NCBI GenBank assembly: GCA_033283265.1 | Contig: JAWMQN010000001.1 | Location: 434,001-498,000, forward strand | Direction of reading: 5' to 3' | Origin: Mangrovimicrobium sp033283265 | GTDB lineage: Bacteria > Pseudomonadota > Gammaproteobacteria > Pseudomonadales > Halieaceae | DNA: 64,000 nt | Shown: in pieces, positions 8,751 through 17,219 of the stretch | How the letters are laid out: the number at the start of each line of letters is the position of its first letter | How positions within the stretch are numbered: position 1 is the first letter of the stretch | The notes under the pieces: model-generated | The model's database searches: none | Told to the model about the DNA's origin: nothing | The model's input: only the letters and a program-made list of their open reading frames with translations | Program-made: the position numbers and the translations under genes

Positions 8751-9353
8751 ATGGAAAAGCTGACTGCGCGGCAACAACAGGTGCTGGACATCATCCGGCA
8801 ACACATCGACCAGACCGGCTTTCCGCCGACGCGGGCTGACATCGCCCAGCAACTCGGCTTCAAGTCCGCCAATGCCGCCGAGGAACACCTGAAAGCCCTC
8901 GCCCGCAAGGGCGCGATCGAGATGATACCCGGGGCCTCGCGCGGCATCCGCCTGCCGGAAAGCCAGGGGCTGCCCATCGTCGGCCGGGTGGCTGCCGGCA
9001 ACCCGGTACTGGCCGAGGAGCACATCGAGGACTACTGCGACCTGCCGCCGGAGTTTTTCCGCCCGCGCGCCGACTACCTGCTGCGCGTAACCGGCGACAG
9101 CATGATCGACATCGGCATTTTCGACGGGGATTTGCTCGCCGTGCACAGCACGCCCGTGGCGCAGGACGGCGATGTCATCGTGGCGCGAATCGAGGATGAA
9201 GTGACGGTGAAGCGGCTACACCGGGGCGGGCGGAAGCACATCGTGGAACTGCTGCCGGAGAACCGTGATTACGAGCCGATACGGGTGGATCTGCGCGAAC
9301 AGGAGTTCGCCATTGAAGGCCTGAGCGTCGGGGTATTGCGACGCGGCGTGTAA
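8751..9353 (+). CDS. lexA: LexA repressor, SOS response regulator
   Basis: 200 residues. LexA represses the DNA-damage regulon and cleaves itself when RecA is activated. The winged helix-turn-helix occupies residues 1-70 (LTARQQQVLDIIRQHI, then TRADIAQQLGFKSANAAEEHL). The self-cleavage site is Ala82-Gly83. The catalytic Ser117 (GDSM) and Lys154 (TVKRL) of the S24 peptidase domain are present. The ATG at 8751 follows GGAGG; an upstream in-frame ATG at 8676 is rejected because it would place both operators inside the coding region. It is autoregulated through two SOS boxes. No sulA-like gene follows. Confidence 0.97.
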   Translation: MEKLTARQQQVLDIIRQHIDQTGFPPTRADIAQQLGFKSANAAEEHLKALARKGAIEMIPGASRGIRLPESQGLPIVGRVAAGNPVLAEEHIEDYCDLPPEFFRPRADYLLRVTGDSMIDIGIFDGDLLAVHSTPVAQDGDVIVARIEDEVTVKRLHRGGRKHIVELLPENRDYEPIRVDLREQEFAIEGLSVGVLRRGV

Positions 9354-9416
9354 AATCCGCCGCCGAGAATCTCTGTGGCATCCCCTCGCAGGTTGCCACT
9401 GTATGCCTGAACCATT

Positions 9417-9434
9417 GCACCGCGATCGCGGTGC
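9417..9434. other. Perfect 18-bp palindrome between convergent genes
   Basis: GCACCGCGATCGCGGTGC is a perfect palindrome between lexA and the convergent small gene. It can fold as a 7-bp stem with a GATC loop in either direction. There is no T-tract, so it is at best a weak bidirectional terminator. Confidence 0.45.
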
Positions 9435-9444
9435 CTGTCATAAA

Positions 9445-9702
9445 TCAGTGCAGGGTTCTTGGCGCCTCGGAATAGGTCTCCGCCTCCAGGACGTCCTCCT
9501 CTTCCTCGTCTGCGAGCAGCGCTACCGCTTCTATCCCCGCCTGGATCATCACTTTCGCGACCTCCAGGTACTGATCCATCATGTGGCGTTGCGACGCCTC
9601 GGAAAAACGTATGGTCAGCAGGGGCTCGGATCCTTCGTCTGCGGGCTGCAGCACGATCTCACCATTCCCCAGATCCACGATTTCCAGTAAAGATGCGGAC
9701 AC
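9445..9702 (-). CDS. Small acidic conserved protein of unknown function
   Basis: 85 residues, soluble, with a glutamate/aspartate-rich C-terminal half (ALLADEEEEDVLEAE). The likely start is the GTG at 9702, preceded by GAGGT at about 9 bases; a nearby ATG at 9706 is out of frame. The sequence ISLLEIVDLGNGEIVLQ-type opening and RFSEASQRHMMDQYLEVAKVMI core look like a real small protein encoded near lexA/topA in related bacteria (from memory). I do not recognise a named domain. Confidence 0.7.
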   Translation of the reverse strand: MSASLLEIVDLGNGEIVLQPADEGSEPLLTIRFSEASQRHMMDQYLEVAKVMIQAGIEAVALLADEEEEDVLEAETYSEAPRTLH

Positions 9703-9791
9703 TCATTCAACCTCGGATGCTGTGACTGCAATTTCATTCTAACAGCACCCGGGCGGCCTAGATAGGGAAAGCCGGGAATCGGCCGAAGTCG

Positions 9792-10265
9792 CTAATATTC
9801 GTCGAGGGAGTCGCCCATACGGTCGAACAGGCCTTGCAGGGCGCGGGCCCAGGTCGCTGCCTGCTCGAGACCTGTGGCGGTACTGAGCGGCATGGCCAGG
9901 TTGTCGCTGTCGCGCTGGGCCTGCGGCGAAGCGGACCGGGGCGGTGCCAGCATGTCACCCAGCCAGCCCTCATTCTCCAGGCGCTCGAACTCGCGTATCT
10001 CCCCGGGCAGGACCTTGCCCGGCGGACGGGGCGGAAGTGTTGCAACCGAGTGTGGGGGCTCAGCGGGAAGTGGCTCCTGGCGCACGATATCGAGCAGGAA
10101 CCAGCCGTAGGCGGAGCGCAGGTGGGCCAGCACAGCGGGAAAATAGGCCTGTTCCAGGGTGCTGGCGGGTACCAGTTCGGCGTCCAGGTCGCGCTGCCAG
10201 GCGGCGGACAGAATCCGCGCCAGGTACAGGCTCTGGTTGGCGAAACCGCGGGCAGAAACCGCCAT
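9792..10265 (-). CDS. Conserved protein next to topA (DUF6586-like)
   Basis: 157 residues, soluble. It opens ARGFANQSLYLARILSAAWQRDL and contains QAYFPAVLAHLRSAYGWFLLDIVRQ, a helical pattern I recall from proteins labelled DUF6586 encoded beside topA in Pseudomonas. The second half is proline-rich and probably disordered, ending in a short helical tail. The ATG is separated from the topA stop by one base, so it is almost certainly co-transcribed with topA. No function can be assigned. Confidence 0.75.
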   Translation of the reverse strand: MAVSARGFANQSLYLARILSAAWQRDLDAELVPASTLEQAYFPAVLAHLRSAYGWFLLDIVRQEPLPAEPPHSVATLPPRPPGKVLPGEIREFERLENEGWLGDMLAPPRSASPQAQRDSDNLAMPLSTATGLEQAATWARALQGLFDRMGDSLDEY

Positions 10266-10266
10266 C

Positions 10267-12918
10267 TTACCTGGCCTTGCCGCTGCGGCCCGAATCGGCT
10301 TCCCAGCGCCCCTTGCGGTAGAACGCCTTCCAGCCGGTGGCCTTGCCCTCGATCTCCGTCATCAGGTACTGCTCCTTGGTCTTGCGGCTGTAGCGCACCT
10401 GAACGCGGTTGCCATCGTCATCCTCGGCGGGAGCGGAGAACAGGAAGCTGTACTTGGGATCGATCTCCGCCTTGTGCGGCAGGAGTTCGTCGATGAATGG
10501 CGCCCGGGTTTCCCGGTTGCGCGGGAACTGGCTGGCGGCGAGGAACAGGCCCGCGGCGCCATCGCGCAGCACGTAGTGGTCCTCGACTTTCTCACAGGCC
10601 AGCTCAGGCATCGGTACCGGGTCCATCTTCGGCGGTGCCGCCTCGCCGTTGCGCAGGAGTTTGCGGGTATTTTTGCAGGCCTCCGCAGTACAGCCGAAGT
10701 ACTTGCCGAAGCGTCCTGTCTTGAGTTGCATCTCGGCGCCGCACTTGTCGCACTCGAGCACCGGCCCCTCGTAACCCTTGATCTTGAATTTGCCGCTCTC
10801 GATCTCGAAGCCATCGCAATCCGGGTTGTTGCCGCAGACATGCAGCTTGCGGGTCTCGTCGATCAGGTAGCTGTCCATCGCCGCGTTGCACTTGTGGCAG
10901 CGATGGCGCTCCAGCAACTGGCGGGACTCCGCCTCGTCGTCGGCATCCTCGCGGATGGCCTCGTCCCCGGAAACCAGGTTGATGGTCTGCTTGCAGCGCT
11001 CCTTCGGCGGCAGGGCGTAGCCGGAACAGCCGAGGAAAACACCGGTGCTCGCGGTGCGGATCTGCATCGGCCGACCGCACTGGGTGCAGGGGATATCGGT
11101 CATCGTGGGTTCGTTGGACTGCATTCCCGCCGGGAAGGGCTCTCCGGCTTTTTCCAGCAATCCGCTGAACTCGGCGTAGAAGCTGTCGAGCAGGTCGCGC
11201 CAGTCGCGCTCGCCCTCGGCGACCTGGTCGAGGCGCTCCTCCATCGAGGCGGTAAAACCGTAATCCAGCAGGTCGGTAAAACTCTTCTGCAGGCGGTCGG
11301 TGACGATCTCGCCCATCTTCTCGGCGTAGAAGCGCTTGTTCTCCAGCCGCACGTAGCCGCGGTCCTGGATGGTCGAGATGATCGAGGCATAGGTCGAGGG
11401 GCGGCCGATGCCGCGCTTCTCCAGCTCGCGCACCAGGCTGGCCTCGCCATAGCGCGGGGTTGGCTTGGTGAAGTGCTGGGCCGGGTCGAGTTGTTGCAGT
11501 GTCAGCGAGTCGCCCTGCTTCATGTCCGGCAACACGGTGTCCTCGGCCTTGCTGCGGCCGGCCGGCGCCTGCACCCGGGTGTAACCGTCGAAGCGCACGA
11601 TGCGGCCCTTCGCCTGCAGTTCGTAGTCGCCGGCGCCCACGCTGACCGTGGTCGCGGTATATTCCGCCGGCGGCATCTGGCAGGCCACGAACTGGCGCCA
11701 GATCAACTCGTAGAGCCGTTCCGCGTCGCGCTCCATGCCGGCAAGTGCGGTCTGGGGGACATTGACATTGGAGGGGCGGATCGCCTCGTGGGCCTCCTGG
11801 GCGCCCTCCTTCGCACTGTAGCGATTGGGCGCCTCCGGCAGGTAGGCCGGCGGGAAGTTGGCGCTGATGTAGTCGCGGCAGGCGGTAACCGCTTCGTCGG
11901 AGAGGTTGGTCGAGTCGGTCCGCATGTAGGTGATGTAGCCGGCCTCGTAGAGGCGCTGGGCCATCATCATGGTCTTCTTGACCGAGAAACCGAGCCGGGT
12001 GCTGGCGGCCTGCTGCAGGGTCGAGGTAATGAAGGGTGCCGGGGGCTTGGAGCGAGTCGGTTTGTCCTCTCGCCCCGCAACCGTGTAGGGCAGTTCACCC
12101 AGGGCGGCGGTGGCGGCGCTGGCATCGGCCTCGTTGCCCGGGCGGAAATTCTCGCCCTTGTGCCTGCGCACCTGGAAGCGCACCGTCTCCTGGCCGCCGG
12201 TGACCAGGTCGGCGTGAATCTCCCAGAACTCCTCGGGGATGAAGGCGTGAATTTCCCGCTCACGCTCGACAATCAGACGCACGGCAACGGATTGCACGCG
12301 GCCGGCGGAAAGACCGCGGGCGATTTTCGACCAGAGCAGCGGGGACACCATGTAGCCGACCACGCGGTCGAGGAACCGCCGAGCCTGCTGCGCGTTGACC
12401 CTCGCCTGGTCCAGTTGTGAGGGCTCCTTGAAGGCCTCGGTGATTGCCTTCTTGGTGATTTCGTTGAACACCACCCGCTGGAAACGCTCCTCGGCACCGC
12501 CGATAGCCTCCTTGAGGTGCCAGGCGATGGCCTCCCCCTCGCGGTCAAGGTCGGTGGCGAGATAGACCGAATCGGCCTTGGCCGCCAGTTTGCGCAGTTC
12601 CTCGACCACCTTCTCCTTGCCGGGCAGGATCTGGTAGTCGGCTTTCCAGCCGCCCTCGGGGTCGATACCCATGCGGCGTATCAGTTGCTCACGCGCCTTC
12701 TTCTTTTTATGCGCCTCTTTTTCCTCGGGACCCATTTTACGGGTCAGCGCGGCCTGTGCGGCGCGCTCCTTCGGGTCGACGGTCGCCCCGCCACTGCCCG
12801 CTGTAGGCAGGTCACGGATGTGACCGACACTGGATTTGACGATGAAATCCGGGCCGAGGTATTTGTTGATGGTCTTGGCCTTGGCCGGCGATTCGACGAT
12901 GACGAGTGATTTGCCCAT
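10267..12918 (-). CDS. topA: DNA topoisomerase I (type IA)
   Basis: 883 residues. The enzyme relaxes negative supercoils through a transient 5'-phosphotyrosine link. The Toprim domain starts KSLVIVESPAKAKTI, with TDLDREGEAIAWHL as the metal-binding acidic motif. The catalytic tyrosine is Tyr331 in ITYMRTDSTN. The C-terminal part carries several four-cysteine zinc modules (for example CTQCGRPMQIR, CHKCNAAM and CDKCGAEMQL), followed by a basic tail. The ATG at 12918 gives the canonical MGKSLVIVESPAKA start. A strong promoter lies upstream. The gene is followed directly by the DUF6586-like gene. Confidence 0.97.
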   Translation of the reverse strand: MGKSLVIVESPAKAKTINKYLGPDFIVKSSVGHIRDLPTAGSGGATVDPKERAAQAALTRKMGPEEKEAHKKKKAREQLIRRMGIDPEGGWKADYQILPGKEKVVEELRKLAAKADSVYLATDLDREGEAIAWHLKEAIGGAEERFQRVVFNEITKKAITEAFKEPSQLDQARVNAQQARRFLDRVVGYMVSPLLWSKIARGLSAGRVQSVAVRLIVEREREIHAFIPEEFWEIHADLVTGGQETVRFQVRRHKGENFRPGNEADASAATAALGELPYTVAGREDKPTRSKPPAPFITSTLQQAASTRLGFSVKKTMMMAQRLYEAGYITYMRTDSTNLSDEAVTACRDYISANFPPAYLPEAPNRYSAKEGAQEAHEAIRPSNVNVPQTALAGMERDAERLYELIWRQFVACQMPPAEYTATTVSVGAGDYELQAKGRIVRFDGYTRVQAPAGRSKAEDTVLPDMKQGDSLTLQQLDPAQHFTKPTPRYGEASLVRELEKRGIGRPSTYASIISTIQDRGYVRLENKRFYAEKMGEIVTDRLQKSFTDLLDYGFTASMEERLDQVAEGERDWRDLLDSFYAEFSGLLEKAGEPFPAGMQSNEPTMTDIPCTQCGRPMQIRTASTGVFLGCSGYALPPKERCKQTINLVSGDEAIREDADDEAESRQLLERHRCHKCNAAMDSYLIDETRKLHVCGNNPDCDGFEIESGKFKIKGYEGPVLECDKCGAEMQLKTGRFGKYFGCTAEACKNTRKLLRNGEAAPPKMDPVPMPELACEKVEDHYVLRDGAAGLFLAASQFPRNRETRAPFIDELLPHKAEIDPKYSFLFSAPAEDDDGNRVQVRYSRKTKEQYLMTEIEGKATGWKAFYRKGRWEADSGRSGKAR

Positions 12919-12981
12919 TATGCCCTGCTGATCAAATTTTCACCGGCGTTACATCCCTGACCCCGGTGACGGAAAGGGGCA

Positions 12982-13010
12982 TATATAAGTCCCGAACCAG
13001 TCAGGGTCAA
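12982..13010 (-). promoter_or_regulatory. topA promoter (-35 TTGACC, 17 bp, -10 TATATA)
   Basis: On the minus strand TTGACC (13010-13005) and TATATA (12987-12982) are spaced by exactly 17 bp. The -35 overlaps the stop codon of the upstream gene. A leader of about 57 nt includes a CACCGG/CCGGTG stem (12941-12946 with 12963-12968). Confidence 0.7.
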
Positions 13011-13489
13011 GGGCCGGGGCCGAAACTCTGCGAATCGGGTCCGATTCGGGGGGGCTCGGAATGGCCCTGCCAGCTGGCCAGGGCCTGGACGATGGCCTCG
13101 ACCTGGTCGATCTCACCATCCTCACGCCAGTACACGCCACAGCTGCCCTCGTCCTCCGACAGCGCGAGTACCTGCGCCGGTACGAGATCGGCGATTGCAG
13201 GGACAGCTTCCCGCCCGTGCAGGCTTTTCCAGCCATCCGCCAGGCGCAACCAGGCCCGGCGCTTGCGTCTCTCGCCACGCGATGCCGGCAGGCGCTTGCC
13301 GTAGTAGAGAAGCTGTTCGGCGCGCTCTCCCTCGCGCTGCCCGGGCAGGTCGCGAAACTCGACAAACAGACCGTGCACCGCGGCGTACTCGCGCAGGCGG
13401 GCGAGTTGCCGCTGGCGCTTGCTGGGAAGGAAATGCGTCAATGGCGCGAGGGCCAATGCCACAACCAGAAGGATCAATAAGTATTTCAA
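13007..13489 (-). CDS. Membrane-anchored protein of unknown function
   Basis: 160 residues. One N-terminal hydrophobic anchor (residues 2-18, KYLLILLVVALALAPLT) is followed by a basic soluble domain (SKRQRQLARLREYAAVHGLFVEFRDLP) and ends with GPGP. The start is probably the TTG at 13489, since GGAG lies 9 bases upstream and no ATG gives the anchor. It lies upstream of topA in the same direction, separated by the topA promoter. I do not recognise the family; a protein of similar design near topA in pseudomonads may be its counterpart. Confidence 0.7.
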   Translation of the reverse strand: MKYLLILLVVALALAPLTHFLPSKRQRQLARLREYAAVHGLFVEFRDLPGQREGERAEQLLYYGKRLPASRGERRKRRAWLRLADGWKSLHGREAVPAIADLVPAQVLALSEDEGSCGVYWREDGEIDQVEAIVQALASWQGHSEPPRIGPDSQSFGPGP

Positions 13490-13530
13490 CGGATTCGGCT
13501 CCAGTTACCCGCGCCACCCGGGACAAGCCA

Positions 13531-13558
13531 TTGCCCGCAGCTCGAACTATGCTATAAC
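13531..13558 (+). promoter_or_regulatory. Promoter of universal stress protein gene
   Basis: TTGCCC (13531-13536), 16 bp, TATAAC (13553-13558). The transcript start would lie about 25 bases before the ATG. Confidence 0.55.
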
Positions 13559-13588
13559 TAAAGGCAATTGCAAGCTTGGAGTACTGTC

Positions 13589-14023
13589 ATGGCGCACTAT
13601 AAGAAAATCCTGATCGCGGTCGACCTCAGCGACGAGTCGGCACTGGTGGCACAGCGTGCCAGGGCGGTGGCGGAGGGCGGCACCTCCGATATCCACCTCA
13701 TTCACGTTATCGAGCCGCTCAGTTTCGCTTACGGTGTCGATATCCCGATGGACTTTTCCGGTCTGCAGGACGAAATTCAGTCGCAGGCGAAGCAGCAACT
13801 GACGCGGTTTGGTTCAGAACACGGCATAGCCGAAGACCGCCAGCACATCGTGCTCGGCCGGCCGGAGGTGGAGATCCACGCCACCGCCGAGGAAATCGGC
13901 GCAGACCTGATCGTCGTCGGCAGCCATGGCCGCTATGGCCTGGCGCTGCTCATGGGTTCCACCGCCAATGGCGTACTGCACGGCGCCACCTGTGACGTGC
14001 TGGCCGTGCGGGTGGGCGACTGA
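13589..14023 (+). CDS. Universal stress protein (UspA family)
   Basis: 144 residues, one Usp domain. It opens YKKILIAVDLSDESALVAQRA and ends with the nucleotide-binding loop VVGSHGRYGLALLMGSTANGV, whose G-x2-G-x8-G-S spacing is that of ATP-binding Usp proteins. These cytoplasmic proteins accumulate under starvation or stress. The ATG at 13589 follows GGAG; the in-frame ATG 21 bases upstream has no ribosome site. It is a single-gene unit with its own promoter. Confidence 0.93.
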   Translation: MAHYKKILIAVDLSDESALVAQRARAVAEGGTSDIHLIHVIEPLSFAYGVDIPMDFSGLQDEIQSQAKQQLTRFGSEHGIAEDRQHIVLGRPEVEIHATAEEIGADLIVVGSHGRYGLALLMGSTANGVLHGATCDVLAVRVGD

Positions 14024-14038
14024 TGCCACAGGCCCCGG

Positions 14039-14260
14039 CTAGCCGGGGCTGAGAAACTGCGCCAGTGCCCGGGCGTCGAAGGGCCAGCCCAACTCCGCGC
14101 CGTCTTCACGCTGGAGTACCGGAATACGCAGCCCGTAGCGTTCGAACAGCGCATCCGATTCACTGATATCCACATGCTCGTAGCCCGCGCCGCTGGCGTT
14201 GACCAGGTCGGCGGCCAGTTCGCAAAGATGGCAGGCACTGGTGCCGTAGAGTATCAACAT
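14039..14260 (-). CDS. Glutaredoxin-like thiol protein
   Basis: 73 residues, a minimal thioredoxin fold. MLILYGTSACHLCELAADLV carries a CxxC (CHLC) active site, and RIPVLQREDGAELGWPFD carries the cis-proline loop. It resembles the short glutaredoxin-like proteins of the DUF836 type. The ATG at 14260 is chosen because AGGAG precedes it; the frame stays open to 14335 without a ribosome site. It is convergent with the Usp gene and divergent from the SpoU-type methyltransferase. Confidence 0.85.
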   Translation of the reverse strand: MLILYGTSACHLCELAADLVNASGAGYEHVDISESDALFERYGLRIPVLQREDGAELGWPFDARALAQFLSPG

Positions 14261-14367
14261 GCTCGCTCCTGAATTTCCCCTCACACGGCTTGGCGCGGCT
14301 TGGAAGCGCCCTGCCCCGGCGCTACCATAGCGCATCTCGAATCACGCGGTACCGGCGGCACCCTACC

Positions 14368-15144
14368 ATGACCCAATCCTCCCCGGGCTACGCGGCAAAA
14401 AAAGCATTTTTTGACCGGGTACTGACCCTCTACGGCCGCAAGCCGGTGCTTGAAGCCCTGCAGGATAAAACCCTGCAATGCCATCGCCTGCACCTCGCCG
14501 AGAGCAACCGCCAGGGCGGTATCATCGGCGAACTGCTCGCTGCCGCGCAGCGGCGCTCGGTGCCGGTGAGCTACCACAGCCGGGAGGCGCTGGCGCGCCT
14601 GTCGAAGAATGGCAAGCAGGACCAGGGTGTGGCGCTGGACGTCCTCTGCCCGGAATTCCGCGGTATCGATGATTACCTCGCCGAACTCGCCAGCCTGCCG
14701 CGCCAGCGAATCCTGGCGCTGGACGGCATTACCAATCCGCAAAACCTGGGCATGATCCTGCGCTCGGCGGCGGCCGGCAATATCGACGCCGTGCTCTGGG
14801 CGCGCAAGGGCAATGCTGCGCTGGGGCCCCTGGTGGTCAAGGCCAGCGCCGGCACCCTGTACCGCGCGCCCCTGGTCGTGTGCGAGAGCCTGCCGGAGGC
14901 ACTGCAGCAATGCACTGCGCTGGGCTGCGAACTGCTCAGCCTGCGCGCGGATGCAACGGATTCGCTGTTCAGCTACCAGCCGGCCTCCCATGCGATCTAC
15001 GTCCTCGGCAATGAGACCAGCGGCGTCTCCCGCGAAACCGAGGCCCTCGCTCACCGCGGGCTGGCTATCCCGATGCAGCGCGGTGTCGAATCACTGAATG
15101 TGGCGATCACGGCGGCGCTGATCGCTTTCGCCGGGGGGCAGTAA
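14368..15144 (+). CDS. SpoU/TrmH-family RNA 2'-O-methyltransferase
   Basis: 258 residues. A substrate-binding N-terminal part (YGRKPVLEAL, typical of RlmB-like proteins) is followed by the knotted SPOUT domain. Its three motifs are present: LDGITNPQNLGMILRSAAA, VLGNETSGVS, and IPMQRGVESLNVAITAAL. The enzyme methylates a ribose 2'-OH in rRNA or tRNA using S-adenosylmethionine. It may be a 23S rRNA Gm methyltransferase of the RlmB type or a related paralogue; the target cannot be read from sequence. The ATG at 14368 gives the natural family start. Confidence 0.88.
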   Translation: MTQSSPGYAAKKAFFDRVLTLYGRKPVLEALQDKTLQCHRLHLAESNRQGGIIGELLAAAQRRSVPVSYHSREALARLSKNGKQDQGVALDVLCPEFRGIDDYLAELASLPRQRILALDGITNPQNLGMILRSAAAGNIDAVLWARKGNAALGPLVVKASAGTLYRAPLVVCESLPEALQQCTALGCELLSLRADATDSLFSYQPASHAIYVLGNETSGVSRETEALAHRGLAIPMQRGVESLNVAITAALIAFAGGQ

Positions 15145-15150
15145 GACCCG

Positions 15151-16326
15151 CTACTTGGACAGGTAGGACATCGCGTCCTCGAGGCCTTTCAGGGTCAGCG
15201 GGTACATGTGTTCCTCGACCAGTTCACGGACCACACCGACCGACTGGGTGTAGTGCCACTCGTCCCGCGGCACCGGGTTGATCCAGGCCACCTTGTCGTA
15301 GACATCGCGCAGGCGCTCCATCCAGACCGCGCCGGCCTCCTCGTTCCAGTGCTCCACCGAGCCGCCCGGCTGCAGGATCTCGTAGGGGGACATGGAGGCG
15401 TCGCCGACGAAGATGATCTTGTAGTCGTGGCTGTACTTGTGCATCACGTCGAGCAGTGAGGTGCGCTCGTTGTGCCGGCGGATGTTGTTCTTCCACACAC
15501 TCTCGTAGATGAAGTTGTGGAAGTAGAAGTACTCCATGTGCTTGAACTCGGTGCGCGCCGCCGAGAACAGTTCCTCGCAGACCTTCACGTGCGGATCCAT
15601 CGAGCCGCCGATATCGAAGAACAGCAGGACTTTCACCGCATTGTGGCGCTCGGGCACCATGCGGATATCGAGCAGACCGGCGTTGCGTGCTGTCGAGTGG
15701 ATGGTGTCGTCGAGATCGAGTTCGTCCGCGGCACCGGTGCGGGCAAACTTGCGCAGGCGGCGCAGGGCCACTTTGATGTTGCGTGTTCCCAGCTCGACGC
15801 TGTCGTCGAGGTTCTTGAAATCGCGGCGATCCCAGACCTTGACCGCCCGCTTGTTGCCGCCGTTGGGGCCGACCCGGATGCCTTCCGGGTGATAGCCTTC
15901 CTGGCCGAAGGGCGAGGTGCCGCCGGTGCCGATCCACTTGTTGCCGCCCTGGTGGCGTTTCTTCTGCTCTTCGAGACGTTTCTTGAATTCCTCGATCAGC
16001 TTTTCCAGGCCGCCGAGAGATTCGATTTTCGCCTTTTCCTCCTCGCTGAGGTGCTTGAGGAATTCCGAGCGCAGCCACTCGTCCGGGATCAGCGCCTCGA
16101 TGACATCATCCAGCGCCTCGAGATCCTTGAAGTGCAGGCCGAAGGCGCGGTCGAAGCGGTCGAAGTATTTCTCGTCCTTGACCATGCAGGTGCGACTGAA
16201 ATAGTAGAAGTCGTCGATACTGCCGAAGACCACGTGGCGCTGCATGCCCTCGATCAGGTCGAGCAGTTCCCGGGTAGTGACCGGTACACCGGCGTCGCGC
16301 AGCCCCTGGAAGAAATTAACCAGCAT
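15151..16326 (-). CDS. VWA-domain protein, CoxE-like, partner of MoxR ATPase
   Basis: 391 residues, soluble. An N-terminal helical part (NFFQGLRDAGVPVTTRELLDLIEGM) and a charged linker with GGNKWIGTGGTSPFG precede a C-terminal von Willebrand A domain. The MIDAS-type motif reads FFDIGGSMDPH, with Gly in place of the first Ser of the usual DxSxS. A second acidic loop (FVGDASMSPYEI) supplies further metal ligands. Such proteins work with MoxR AAA+ ATPases, encoded immediately upstream here, probably to remodel or metallate a client protein. Only 15 bases separate the two genes. Confidence 0.88.
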   Translation of the reverse strand: MLVNFFQGLRDAGVPVTTRELLDLIEGMQRHVVFGSIDDFYYFSRTCMVKDEKYFDRFDRAFGLHFKDLEALDDVIEALIPDEWLRSEFLKHLSEEEKAKIESLGGLEKLIEEFKKRLEEQKKRHQGGNKWIGTGGTSPFGQEGYHPEGIRVGPNGGNKRAVKVWDRRDFKNLDDSVELGTRNIKVALRRLRKFARTGAADELDLDDTIHSTARNAGLLDIRMVPERHNAVKVLLFFDIGGSMDPHVKVCEELFSAARTEFKHMEYFYFHNFIYESVWKNNIRRHNERTSLLDVMHKYSHDYKIIFVGDASMSPYEILQPGGSVEHWNEEAGAVWMERLRDVYDKVAWINPVPRDEWHYTQSVGVVRELVEEHMYPLTLKGLEDAMSYLSK

Positions 16327-16341
16327 GGTGACACATACGAC

Positions 16342-17187
16342 TCAGCGCATTTCGCGGCGGTGCATGAACGCCAGCCGCTCCAGCAGGTGGACGTCCTGCT
16401 CGTTTTTCATCAGCGCGCCATAGAGGGGCGGAATAGCCTTGCTCGGGTCGCGCTCCTTGAGGATTTCGTCGGGGATTTCGTCCGCCATCAGCAGTTTCAG
16501 CCAGTCGATCAGCTCGGAGGTTGAAGGTTTCTTCTTCAGGCCGGGGATCTCGCGCAGGTCGAAGAACACATCCAGGGCCTCCGCCACCAGGGACTGGGAG
16601 ATCGCCGGGTAGTGCACGGCGATGATCTCGCGCATGGTGTCGCGGCTGGGGAAGTTGATGAAGTGGAAGAAGCAGCGGCGCAGGAAGGCGTCGGGCAGTT
16701 CCTTCTCGTTGTTGCTGGTGATGATGATGATCGGGCGCTGTTTTGCTTTTACCGTTTCACCGGTTTCGTAAACGAAGAACTCCATGCGGTCGAGCTCGAC
16801 CAGCAGGTCGTTGGGGAACTCGATGTCGGCCTTGTCGATCTCGTCGATCAGCAACACCACCTGCTCGTCGGCATCGAAAGCCTCCCAGAGCTTGCCCTTC
16901 TTGATGTAGTTGGCGATGTCGTGGACTTTTTCGTCGCCGAGCTGGGAGTCGCGCAGGCGCGACACGGCGTCGTATTCGTAGAGGCCCTGCTGGGCCTTGG
17001 TGGTGGACTTGATATGCCACTGGATAAGGCGCATGCCCAGCCCCTGGGCGACCTCCTCGGCGAGCATGGTCTTGCCGGTGCCCGGCTCGCCCTTGATCAG
17101 CAGCGGTCGTTGCAGGGCTACGGCGGCATTGACTGCCATGCGCAGGTCGTCGGTGGCGACGTAGCGTTCGGTTCCTTCAAATTTCAT
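16342..17187 (-). CDS. MoxR-family AAA+ ATPase
   Basis: 281 residues, a single AAA+ module. Walker A is GEPGTGKT at 33-40, Walker B is LLIDEIDK at about 112-119, and the sensor/arginine-finger stretch is PDAFLRRCFFHFINFPS. MoxR ATPases act as chaperones that work through VWA-domain partners. It is flanked by two VWA genes, so the client specificity should come from those. Confidence 0.93.
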   Translation of the reverse strand: MKFEGTERYVATDDLRMAVNAAVALQRPLLIKGEPGTGKTMLAEEVAQGLGMRLIQWHIKSTTKAQQGLYEYDAVSRLRDSQLGDEKVHDIANYIKKGKLWEAFDADEQVVLLIDEIDKADIEFPNDLLVELDRMEFFVYETGETVKAKQRPIIIITSNNEKELPDAFLRRCFFHFINFPSRDTMREIIAVHYPAISQSLVAEALDVFFDLREIPGLKKKPSTSELIDWLKLLMADEIPDEILKERDPSKAIPPLYGALMKNEQDVHLLERLAFMHRREMR

Positions 17188-17219
17188 CGGTGCGTCCTGT
17201 TACAGCAAAGCTCATCAGG

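Noticed and set aside
10159..12420. Long plus-strand open frame opposite topA (753 codons)
   Set aside because: It is a GC-rich shadow of topA; the translation has no domain motifs, while topA is unmistakable on the other strand.
12941..12968. topA leader contains ACATCCCTG between CACCGG and CCGGTG, recalling the loops of elements A-C
   Set aside because: There is no conserved CAAAAGCG block, no second hairpin and no long arms. The shared 9 bases are too short to claim a fourth element.
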